Below, piece by piece: positions 1 to 5,174 of a stretch of DNA of 5,586 nt (the first letter of the stretch is position 1; every line of letters begins with the position of its first letter). The notes below the pieces were generated by a model. That model was not told the origin of the DNA and did not search any database. It saw nothing but the letters and a program-made list of their open reading frames with translations. Position numbers and translations under genes: made by a program. The stretch lies in contig CALPZT020000130.1 in the NCBI GenBank assembly GCA_943328365.2, positions 1-5,586 on the forward strand, given 5' to 3'. Origin of the DNA: Bifidobacterium breve. Its GTDB lineage: Bacteria; Actinomycetota; Actinomycetes; S36-B12.

Positions 1-1
1 C

Positions 2-121
2 ACCCCGCAAGCGCAGCCGCTTGACCGGGATGCTCGGACACCGGTTCGATGCTCGGCGGCCGACGAACTGCTTTCCGCAGCTTGGCGCGTCCAGCGCGGC
101 GTGCCGCTGACGACGGTCTGA
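2..121 (+). CDS. 3' end of an upstream gene, product unknown (partial)
   Basis: A reading frame is open from the left edge and ends at TGA 119-121, giving 39 residues. The tail has a likely amphipathic helix (ADELLSAAWRVQRG) followed by VPLTTV. The case for a real gene is positional: the stop lies 4 bp before the GTG of the next gene on the same strand, the spacing expected of a translationally coupled operon. No family can be recognised from so short a tail. A 39-codon open frame is not rare by chance in GC-rich DNA, so this call rests mainly on the spacing. Confidence 0.45.
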   Translation, partial: TPQAQPLDRDARTPVRCSAADELLSAAWRVQRGVPLTTV

Positions 122-125
122 CAGC

Positions 126-1070
126 GTGCCACCGCGCACACCCAAGCCGGCCTGGTCGAACCTAGAGTCGCGGCTGCAGGAGATCGAGCAGGGGGACCTG
201 ATCTCGTTCGGTGCCGTCGGCATCGTGACGAGGAAGGGGGCCGCATTCGCCGCGTCAGCAGGGCTCGAGGGGGACGGTGCCGGTGTCGTCGCGTTGACTG
301 TGGAGACTGCGGCGGGGTGGTACGCGGTGCTGAGCCAGGACTGCGACATCGTCCGTGGCGTCGATGCTGAACCGACGCTCACGGTGGCGCCCGTCATGTT
401 CATCCCCCACAACGACTGGCAGCGGCTCCACCTCGGTCAGACCAGCTTTCGCCAGTTCGCCCTGACGCCGGAAGCGGTCTCGCCGATTGACGAGGAGCAC
501 GCGCTACGGATCCCCGACGGGCATGCACCGGTCGTGGACATCCGCTACGTCAGCACGGTGGACAAGACGGCCCTTGAGGGCGGGTTCGAGCGTCGCGCGC
601 CTCTCGTGGGTGACAACAAACGCGAGTTCCAGGTCTGGGTCGGGCAGCGGTTCGGGCGTGAGTCCTTCGCTGACGCGGTGCATGAGACGGTCCTTCCATC
701 TGCGCGCCGAGTGCTCGACGCTGCGCTGAAGGCTCGGCAGGCCGGCGACACCAGTCCAATGAGCGTCACGGTGGCGACCGTGAGCGAGTACTGGGTGCGG
801 GCGACTGACCGGTACGTCGAGGTTCTCGGTCGCCTCGAGCCGACTCGGGGGCGCGCTGCTGGGATGCTGCTGACCGCCGCGGGGGTGTCGACGTGGAACG
901 AGCGAGCCCTCGACGAGGGCTGCCGGAAGCTTTCCCAGGCCTCGGCTCGCTTGATGCGCCAGGCCGGCTACACCGTCAAGTTCACTGTGAAGGACTTCGC
1001 TGAGCTTTCGGCTGCGGAGGCCGAGACCTACACCCTGTGGAGGGTTCAGGACGACCCTCCGCCGCCCTGA
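126..1070 (+). CDS. Uncharacterised QDCDIV-motif protein, 314 aa
   Basis: Function unknown. The protein is soluble, with no signal peptide or membrane segment. After a variable, proline-rich start, an ordered region begins near residue 20 (EQGDLISFG). The most distinctive motif is LSQDCDIV at 69-76, at the end of a predicted beta strand (GWYAVLS). Further conserved-looking blocks are VVDIRYVSTVDK (136-147) and FQVWVGQRFGRESFADAV (168-185). From memory, this order (SQxCDI, then DxRxVxxxDK, then an aromatic/Arg-rich W-x-x-x-R-F-x-R block) recurs in bacterial proteins annotated only as hypothetical. The C-terminal third is helical and has a proline tail. GTG 126 is chosen because it lies 4 bp after the upstream stop; no strong ribosome-binding site is visible, which fits coupling. 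Cys73 and the adjacent acidic residues could form a catalytic or metal site, but that is inference. Confidence is high that it is a gene, low on role. Confidence 0.85.
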   Translation: MPPRTPKPAWSNLESRLQEIEQGDLISFGAVGIVTRKGAAFAASAGLEGDGAGVVALTVETAAGWYAVLSQDCDIVRGVDAEPTLTVAPVMFIPHNDWQRLHLGQTSFRQFALTPEAVSPIDEEHALRIPDGHAPVVDIRYVSTVDKTALEGGFERRAPLVGDNKREFQVWVGQRFGRESFADAVHETVLPSARRVLDAALKARQAGDTSPMSVTVATVSEYWVRATDRYVEVLGRLEPTRGRAAGMLLTAAGVSTWNERALDEGCRKLSQASARLMRQAGYTVKFTVKDFAELSAAEAETYTLWRVQDDPPPP

Positions 1071-1650
1071 CCTGCCGCGGCTCCGGCGCGGGCCACCACG
1101 GCATCACGTGGGGGAAAACGGCGCACATCCGCAGGCTGTGCTGAAGCCCAGACGCCAAGCGCAACAAGGACTCTGCCCTGATGCACCTGGGACCATTCGG
1201 CGTCTTGTGGATAACAGGAGCGGTAAGTCGCGTGGGGTGTCCTGTGGTCGGCGGATGCAGGGCCTTGGCTGTCGCGGGGAGTTCCTCGGGCGAGTCCGCT
1301 TCACGGCTGCCGGCGTTGCTGCCGCTCCACCCTGCTGGCTTTCCGACCTCGGGAGGCGGAATATCCACTGGACGCCGAATGGACGGCGAGGTTCCTCCTC
1401 GCGGCCAAGGAAGCGCGGACGCGGATAATCGCGCCCGTTCGTTCCTCATCAAATCATGTTGGCAGAGTGACACTGTGCTGGCGGAGTCCTGAACGTCAGC
1501 CAGGTGGGACAGCCCATCTCACACGTCTCATGGTTTGAGGGAAACCCGACACACCCTCTCAGTGCCTGATGCGAGCTGATCGTTCTTCTTATGGGCCGTG
1601 ACCTGGTGAAGAAGATCTTCAGGTCCGCGGCTCAGGCGATGACCGCATGA
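1071..1650. other. Intergenic stretch without a convincing gene
   Basis: No frame here has a start, a ribosome-binding site and recognisable protein content together. A weak GC hairpin (CCGCG 1075-1079 with CGCGG 1087-1091) sits just after the preceding stop and might help termination, but it has no T-tract. A perfect DnaA-box match (TGTGGATAA, 1206-1214, minus-strand TTATCCACA) stands alone. A plus-strand frame with no start codon is open from 1227 to the TGA at 1536-1538. Its middle part (RPREAEYPLDAEWTARFLLA and onward, 1344-1430) looks protein-like and could be an eroded gene fragment. A 19-codon frame at 1591-1650 ends directly before the transposase remnant. The stretch is probably decayed accessory DNA. 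Confidence 0.5.
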
Positions 1651-1950
1651 TTGAGGAATTTCGACCACGGTGCCGAGTTCGAGGCCGACCGGAACCAGAT
1701 CGGCATCGAACTGCTGCGCCCGACCCGCAGGGCTGAAGCACTGCGCGCCGGTGAACGCGTCTTCAAGCGTTGCGCCAGTGCGTCGAGTCGATCTTCGACA
1801 CCTTCAAGGGTCAGTTGAACATGGAACAGCACGGCGGTCGCACCGTTGCCGGCGCGCGTGCCCGAGTCGGTCAACGCGTCCTGGCGTTGACCGCCGCGAT
1901 CTGGCACAACGACGCGATCGGCGCACCGCCTTGGCGTCCTGGTCGCATTT
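1651..1950 (+). pseudogene. IS982-family transposase, 3' remnant with frameshift
   Basis: About the last 100 codons of a DDE transposase of roughly 300 residues survive. The first part reads GAEFEADRNQIGIELLRPTR and runs to ERVFK. The second, one frame over, reads LRQCVESIFDTFKGQLNMEQ, HGGRT, then VLALTAAIWHNDAIGAP. These match the C-terminal hallmarks of actinobacterial IS982 transposases (EFE...LLRP, FKPLRQxIESxxDTxKGQLDLExHGGRT, LALxAAIWHN). One deleted base near 1767-1769 explains the shift: inserting a C after AAG restores FKPLRQ. A second shift near 1935 would restore LVAF, resembling the family's terminal SLVAYDH. An in-frame TGA (1648-1650) lies directly upstream and the N-terminal two thirds, including most of the catalytic core, are missing. 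No terminal inverted repeat could be identified. It is not a functional transposase. Confidence 0.85.
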
Positions 1951-2015
1951 CCGGGCTATGCCAGGGGGCGCACGCTCTACGCTCATGCCATGACAGCCAC
2001 CCCGATGTGCACGTC

Positions 2016-2369
2016 ATGAAGCGGCCTGCGACGGCCTTCGTGCTGGCCGTGGTCAGCCTGATCCTTTGCCCCATCTTGGTCTTCATCGAGTTCACCGCCT
2101 TGTTCGGTGCCGGGATGATCGCCTACGAGCCAGCCAACCCAGTCTGGATCAAGGCCCTGGCGTTCGTCTTCGTGGGTTTGGTCGGGCTCCTCGCGTTGGC
2201 TCTGCCTGTCGTGGTCATCCGCTTGGGTAGGAGGGCCCGCGCAGCATCGAGGTCGACGGGTACGGACGGCTCGGGTCTGGCCACGGCGGCGGTGGTAATC
2301 GGCGTGATCGTCACCGTCGGCGTGCTGGCGGTCCAGGTCCTGACTGCGGTATCCATGGCCTTTGGGTAG
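2016..2369 (+). CDS. Small multi-pass membrane protein, DUF4190-like
   Basis: A 117-residue, strongly hydrophobic protein of unknown function. Predicted membrane segments lie at about residues 5-31 (starting FVLAVVSLILCPILVFIEF), 43-66 (ALAFVFVGLVGLLALALPVV) and 87-113 (ATAAVVIGVIVTVGVLAVQV). Between the second and third is a basic loop (RLGRRARAASRS, then GTDGSG) likely facing the cytoplasm. A basic loop followed by a Gly/Ala-rich helix resembles actinobacterial DUF4190-type proteins; that is a resemblance, not an assignment. The frame is open back to 1770 and is the same one as the second half of the transposase remnant, so the true start is uncertain. ATG 2016 is chosen because hydrophobic sequence begins right after it. 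GTG 2007 is an alternative, and neither has a good ribosome-binding site. A 9-codon frame (ATG 1990) ends in TGA overlapping ATG 2016. Confidence 0.6.
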   Translation: MKRPATAFVLAVVSLILCPILVFIEFTALFGAGMIAYEPANPVWIKALAFVFVGLVGLLALALPVVVIRLGRRARAASRSTGTDGSGLATAAVVIGVIVTVGVLAVQVLTAVSMAFG

Positions 2370-2387
2370 TGCGGTCTCGACGGGTGC

Positions 2388-2505
2388 TAGGGAAGCGCTG
2401 ATTTTCTCGTTCGCGTGAGTGGCGATTTGCCGGGCCCCCTCAGCTCATCACCCATGCCCGGAAGCAAGCTGGACCGCAGACCCCTTGATGATCAGCGCTT
2501 CCCTA
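2388..2505. mobile_element. MITE-like element with 15-bp terminal inverted repeats
   Basis: The left end TAGGGAAGCGCTGAT (2388-2402) and right end ATCAGCGCTTCCCTA (2491-2505) are exact inverted copies over 15 bp, 88 bp apart. Pairing stops immediately on both sides. If the element proper is GGGAAGC...GCTTCCC (2390-2503, 114 bp), it is flanked by TA on each side, as expected for IS630/Tc1-type insertion, though the palindromic TA could also be part of the repeat. A shorter nested inverted repeat, CCGGGC (2430-2435) with GCCCGG (2456-2461), lies inside. No transposase is encoded. It begins 18 bp after the stop of the membrane protein gene. It could instead be an internally deleted IS or a long RNA hairpin. 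The family is not identified. Confidence 0.6.
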
Positions 2506-2863
2506 ACCGTGCTCAGGGTGTCGCGGCTTCTTGGGAACTCAGGAAGCCCCACCCATCGAGTCAGATCAGCCAGCATGTCTCGGTATGCGAGCCCACCATT
2601 TGGCGTTTGGTCTTCATGGAAGTGTCGGACTGCGGTGAAGTAAGAGGCTCCAGTTGAACGTGAGCTCCACGCCCCCACGTAGGGGGTGCTGGCGGTGGCA
2701 GAACGCGGCCGCGGACGGCCGCGCCGGGACGGCCCCGTGGGCGTCGTCCAGTTGCGCGCGGTTCAGGCGGCTGCGCTCGTCGCTGCACGACCCGCCGTTT
2801 CGCCGTCCGCACCACGACTCCTTCGTCGTGGGCATCACCGTGCCGCCGGCGAGTCACGGCTTA
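2506..2863. other. Noncoding, hairpin-rich stretch upstream of hipB
   Basis: No convincing gene is seen on either strand; open frames here are low-complexity Arg/Pro/Ala products typical of GC-rich noncoding DNA. Three compact perfect inverted repeats are present. They are CCCCC-ACGTA-GGGGG (2672-2686), CGCGGCCG-CGGA-CGGCCGCG (2704-2723, an 8-bp all-GC stem with a 4-nt loop) and CCACGAC-TCCTTC-GTCGTGG (2812-2831). None is followed by a T-tract, so they are not classical intrinsic terminators. They may still insulate the toxin-antitoxin promoter from upstream transcription. Confidence 0.45.
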
Positions 2864-2928
2864 CTGTATTATAGTGTCAATTCAAAGCGAGATACCTGTA
2901 CTACAATACAGATTTATAATATAGATTT
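2864..2928 (+). promoter_or_regulatory. hipB promoter and probable operator
   Basis: This is a sharply AT-rich island in GC-rich surroundings. It carries an inverted repeat of 12-nt arms with one mismatch (CTGTATTATAGT 2864-2875, ACTACAATACAG 2900-2911). A shorter perfect pair is nested in it: CTGTA 2896-2900 with TACAG 2907-2911. Sigma-70-type -10 candidates are TACAAT (2902-2907) and TATAAT (2915-2920); -35 elements are weak. HipB-type repressors bind inverted repeats over their own promoter, so autoregulation here is a reasonable inference. Which -10 is used decides whether the message has a leader, because TATAAT would place the transcript start at about 2926-2928. Confidence 0.6.
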
Positions 2929-2930
2929 AT

Positions 2931-2939
2931 GGAGGTGAT
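2931..2939 (+). promoter_or_regulatory. Ribosome-binding site that decides the hipB start
   Basis: GGAGGTGAT is a near-perfect complement of the 16S rRNA 3' end. Its GGAGG core ends 8 nt before GTG 2944. It lies just after, and overlaps the last base of, an in-frame ATG (2929-2931), so it cannot serve that ATG. GTG 2944 is therefore preferred unless the transcript is leaderless. Confidence 0.8.
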
Positions 2940-2943
2940 GAGC

Positions 2944-3276
2944 GTGACGGCGATGTCGCGGACAGCCACTGCAGCACTCGGGACCATGGGAACGCGCATA
3001 GAGCTCAGGCGTCGCGCCCTCGAGTGGAGCATTGAGGACACGGCCGCGCGCCTCGGGGTCAACCCGCGGACGGTGCGAGCCGTCGAACTGGGCAAGCCGA
3101 CGGTCAAGGTGGGGACCGTCTTCGCCTACGCCGACCTCGTCGGTGTCCGCCTCTTTGGGCTGGAAGGCGATGAGCTTGTCCGCGCCCGACGAGTTGGGGA
3201 GGACACTCTCGCGCTGCTCCCGGCCCTAACCCCTGGCCCAGACCGGACGGTGCTTGACGACGAGGAGGGCTTCTAA
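2944..3276 (+). CDS. hipB: HipB-type antitoxin, Xre-family DNA-binding repressor
   Basis: A 110-residue DNA-binding protein expected to neutralise the HipA kinase encoded next and to repress the operon. One Xre/Cro-type helix-turn-helix spans about residues 16-70. It shows an Arg-rich first helix (GTRIELRRRALEW), helix 2 SIEDTAARLG (29-38), recognition helix NPRTVRAVELGK (40-51) and a following VGTVFAYADLVGVRLF. This pattern is typical of HipB and related antitoxins. The C-terminal ~35 residues are less ordered and acidic (LDDEEGF). In E. coli the HipB C-terminus contacts HipA, so a similar role is possible. GTG 2944 is chosen for its ideal Shine-Dalgarno. ATG 2929 would add MEVMS, and ATG 2953 would shorten the protein by three. 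The stop TAA overlaps the putative hipA start, and the ribosome-binding site for hipA lies inside the last codons, so translation is probably coupled. Confidence 0.88.
   Translation: MTAMSRTATAALGTMGTRIELRRRALEWSIEDTAARLGVNPRTVRAVELGKPTVKVGTVFAYADLVGVRLFGLEGDELVRARRVGEDTLALLPALTPGPDRTVLDDEEGF
3262..3269 (+). promoter_or_regulatory. Ribosome-binding site for hipA inside hipB
   Basis: GAGGAGGG lies within the codons for the acidic tail of hipB. Its GGAGG core (3264-3268) is 7 nt before ATC 3276-3278, which overlaps the hipB TAA, but 46 nt before the first canonical in-frame start, GTG 3315. The spacing points to a start at 3276, although the codon there is ATC. Confidence 0.6.
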
Positions 3277-3314
3277 TCGCCACCGCATCCCCGCCGGTTC
3301 CGCGAGCCGGCTAC

Positions 3315-4541
3315 GTGTGGGCGTGGCTGCCCGGATCACGCACACCCGTACCGGTGGGGCAGGTGGCTGCTCGCGAAGGGCGCTTCCAGTTTCGCTACAT
3401 GCTGGCCTACCTGGAGAACCCAGCCGCCATCAGCTTGTACGAGCCCGAACTGCCGCTGCGTCGGGGATGGATCCCACCCCGCGAGAACATGACGATCGCA
3501 GGGGTCTTGAAGGACGCGAGTCCTGATTCCTGGGGGCAGCGGGTGATCATCGCGCGCCTCACCGGCACGCGCGGCAGTGCGGCAGCAGATGTCGAGCTGG
3601 ACACGCTCACGTACCTGCTGGAGTCTGGGTCCAATCGCATCGGTGGGCTGGACCTCCAGTCCAGTGCGGAGACGTACGTGGCGCGTTCGAGCGGTGCGTC
3701 CCTGGCCGAACTGCACACAGCGGCGCAGGATCTGGTCGCCGGCACGCTGTCACCGGAGCTTGCCGAAGCGCTGCAGTACGGCACGGCAATTGGCGGCGCT
3801 CGGCCCAAGGCGGTCATCGTCGACAAAGACGGCGGCGAGTGGGTGGCGAAGTTCTCCCTGTCGACCGACCTGTACCCAGTCGTCAAGGCCGAGGCGGCCG
3901 GGATGCGCCTAGCGGCGCGAGTGGGAATTGACGTCCCTGAGGTGCGGGTTGTCTCTGCCGGTGGACGCGACGTGCTGCTGGTGCGACGCTTTGACCGACC
4001 CGGAGACGGGACCCGGCGCATGATGGTGTCCGCGCTGACGATGCTCGGGTTCGACGACTTTCTGGGGGCGCGCTGGTCGAGCTATCCCGAACTCATGGAC
4101 GTGCTGCGCAAGCACGCGCCATCAGGAACCGGCCTTGGCCGCACCCTGTTCGAACGGATCGCCTTCAACATACTCATCACCAATATCGATGACCACGCCC
4201 GCAACCACGCAGCATTCTGGGATGGACACCGCCTCACGTTGACTCCGGCGTACGACCTGCTGCCGCATCTGCGCACGTCCTACGAGGCTCGCCAGGCCAT
4301 GGACATCGGCCGCGCGCCAACTCCCGATCAGAACGGTGACCGGAGGAGCACTCGTACCACGTGTGTGAACGCAGCCGGTGAGTACAACATCAGCGGCCGC
4401 GAGGCCGCCGAGATCTTCGACCGGCAGATTGACGTGATAGCCGAGTCATGGCGTGACGTAGCGGACGAGGTCGGGCTGACGCGTGAGCAGGCTGACAGCC
4501 TGTTCGGTACGACGGTCCTGCCGTCGAACGCCCTGACGTAG
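3315..4541 (+). CDS. hipA: HipA-type toxin, Ser/Thr protein kinase
   Basis: Predicted growth-arrest toxin, a HipA-fold kinase. E. coli HipA phosphorylates glutamyl-tRNA synthetase; the target here is unknown. From GTG 3315 it is 408 residues. Residues 1-~85 form the N-terminal HipA subdomain (FRYMLAYLENP, YEPELPLRRG, KDASPDSWGQRVI). The kinase core follows: Gly-rich loop GTAIGGARPKA (156-166), probable ATP-binding Lys179 (EWVAKFS), catalytic motif NIDDHARNH (290-298; Asp292 and Asn297 match E. coli Asp309 and Asn314) and LTPAYDLL (309-316; Asp314 matches metal-binding Asp332). It appears catalytically intact. The E. coli Ser150 position looks like Ala157. GTG 3315 is the first canonical start, but it falls inside the conserved strand GYVWAWLPG. 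Translation more likely begins at ATC 3276 (421 residues), where a good Shine-Dalgarno is placed. It forms an operon with hipB. Confidence 0.9.
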   Translation: MWAWLPGSRTPVPVGQVAAREGRFQFRYMLAYLENPAAISLYEPELPLRRGWIPPRENMTIAGVLKDASPDSWGQRVIIARLTGTRGSAAADVELDTLTYLLESGSNRIGGLDLQSSAETYVARSSGASLAELHTAAQDLVAGTLSPELAEALQYGTAIGGARPKAVIVDKDGGEWVAKFSLSTDLYPVVKAEAAGMRLAARVGIDVPEVRVVSAGGRDVLLVRRFDRPGDGTRRMMVSALTMLGFDDFLGARWSSYPELMDVLRKHAPSGTGLGRTLFERIAFNILITNIDDHARNHAAFWDGHRLTLTPAYDLLPHLRTSYEARQAMDIGRAPTPDQNGDRRSTRTTCVNAAGEYNISGREAAEIFDRQIDVIAESWRDVADEVGLTREQADSLFGTTVLPSNALT

Positions 4542-4679
4542 AGGCATCGCCGTGACGATGGCAGTGGCTCACCGAACCAGTGTTGGGCCGCTCCCCAGAA
4601 CCGTTGACGAGCTGCAGCGGAACGGCCTTCCTGCACACAGGTGACAGTCGGTGCGCGACACCGGCGGCCGTGATCCCCA

Positions 4680-4862
4680 TCAGTCGGCTTCCTGAGCGAG
4701 CAGCCAGTCAGCGAGCCACGCGCATGGCACGAGCCGACGGGCGCTGAGCTGGGTGTATCGCGGCCCGACCCCGATGGACCGGTAGCGGTAAAGGGTGGCC
4801 CGGGAACCCCGAGCCGCGCGAGTGGCCTCCGAAGCGGTCAGCCAGTCCTGATGAGTGTTCAC
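4680..4862 (-). CDS. Excisionase/AlpA-like helix-turn-helix protein, 60 aa
   Basis: A small DNA-binding protein of the winged MerR-like excisionase class (HTH_17/AlpA type). It reads NTHQDWLTASEATRAARGSR, then ATLYRYRSIGVGPRYTQLSA, ending with a Trp-rich helix LADWLLAQEAD. The signature is tASEA in the first helix, ATLYRYR in the recognition helix, GxGPRY at the wing, a basic strand (RRL) and a final helix with a W-L pair. Such proteins act as recombination directionality factors or as regulators in integrated elements. GTG 4862 gives the usual length; the frame is open further upstream only as artefactual sequence through the tRNA gene. Only a weak GAAG-type ribosome-binding site precedes it. 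It converges on hipA with 138 bp between stops, which holds a small hairpin (CATCG 4545-4549, CGATG 4556-4560) and no T-tract. No integrase is in the window. Confidence 0.8.
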   Translation of the reverse strand: MNTHQDWLTASEATRAARGSRATLYRYRSIGVGPRYTQLSARRLVPCAWLADWLLAQEAD

Positions 4863-4893
4863 GCTCTTCAACGGTGTCTGCCTGTGCTCCCGG

Positions 4894-4922
4894 CGCATAC
4901 GCCACGAGACGGTCTGGAACAA
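4894..4922 (-). promoter_or_regulatory. Possible promoter of the excisionase-like gene
   Basis: On the minus strand, TTGTTC (4922-4917) and TATGCG (4899-4894) are separated by 17 bp, the standard sigma-70 spacing. Transcription would start near 4887, about 25 nt before GTG 4862. The -10 is weak and the match is by eye only. Confidence 0.3.
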
Positions 4923-4945
4923 TGTGTGGGCGCTGCAGATGTCGA

Positions 4946-4992
4946 GGGGCCCAACAGGGCACTTCTGGGGGTCTGGCGGGGCATGCGCGGGG
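4946..4992 (+). other. Potential G-quadruplex, five G-runs
   Basis: Five runs of 3-5 G (4946-4949, 4957-4959, 4967-4971, 4978-4981, 4989-4992) are separated by loops of 7, 7, 6 and 7 nt. This satisfies the usual G3+N1-7 rule with one run to spare. The motif lies between the possible excisionase promoter and tRNA-Gln, on the strand that is non-template for the tRNA. Folding is predicted from pattern only. Confidence 0.45.
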
Positions 4993-5050
4993 CGCAACCC
5001 GGGCTCGAAAGAGGCCAGAGAGCAACAAGCCCACGCGGGACAACGCCCAT

Positions 5051-5121
5051 TCCCGGGTCGTCTAGCGGCAGGACAGCGGACTTTGAATCCGTCAACGGTG
5101 GTTCGATCCCACCCCCGGGAG
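5051..5121 (+). tRNA. tRNA-Gln, anticodon TTG
   Basis: A complete 71-nt cloverleaf can be drawn. The acceptor stem is TCCCGGG (5051-5057) with CCCGGGA (5114-5120). The D arm has stem GTC/GAC around TAGCGGCAG. The anticodon stem is GCGGA/TCCGT with a G-T closing pair, and the loop CTTTGAA gives anticodon TTG, reading CAA (Gln). The variable loop is CAAC. The T arm is GGTGG/CCACC with loop TTCGATC, and the discriminator is G5121. CCA is not encoded (CCG follows), as in many actinobacteria. It stands alone rather than in a tRNA cluster. It probably marks the border between core chromosome and the accessory DNA to its left, although integrases usually use the 3' end, which faces the desaturase. 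Confidence 0.95.
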
Positions 5122-5158
5122 CCGTGAGGTGCAGAGACCATCTGCCTTGCCGGTTTTT
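5122..5158 (+). terminator. Probable intrinsic terminator of tRNA-Gln
   Basis: A perfect GCAGA (5131-5135) / TCTGC (5141-5145) stem with loop GACCA can extend imperfectly outward through GAGG/CCTT to CCG (5122-5124) / CGG (5151-5153). Five T residues (5154-5158) follow directly. Position right after the tRNA and the T-tract support Rho-independent termination; the outer stem has mismatches. Confidence 0.6.
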
Positions 5159-5174
5159 GCTTACGTCACGTGAG

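Noticed and set aside
44..51. GGTTCGAT resembling the tRNA T-arm, as a possible attachment-site repeat
   Set aside because: Only 8 bp match the tRNA-Gln T-arm and the flanks do not; attachment repeats at tRNA ends are normally much longer.
1206..1214. Perfect DnaA-box match (minus-strand TTATCCACA) as evidence of a replication origin
   Set aside because: Only one convincing box is seen, with no cluster, no AT-rich unwinding region and no dnaA, dnaN or plasmid rep gene nearby. A single 9-bp match is expected by chance many times per genome.
982..1473. Minus-strand frame of 163 codons overlapping the end of the QDCDIV gene
   Set aside because: It overlaps a better-supported plus-strand gene, has Pro/Arg/Ser-rich sequence without domain-like patterns, and lacks a ribosome-binding site.
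2448..2678. Minus-strand frame of 76 codons (contains FHEDQTPNGGLAYRDMLADL) overlapping the MITE-like end
   Set aside because: Its composition looks less artificial than other shadows, but its end runs through the inverted repeat, there is no ribosome-binding site, and I recognise no family. It is too weak to call a gene.
3407..4021. Long minus-strand open frame (204 codons) opposite hipA
   Set aside because: It is Ser/Arg/Pro-rich low-complexity sequence antisense to a clear HipA kinase whose catalytic motifs are encoded on the plus strand.
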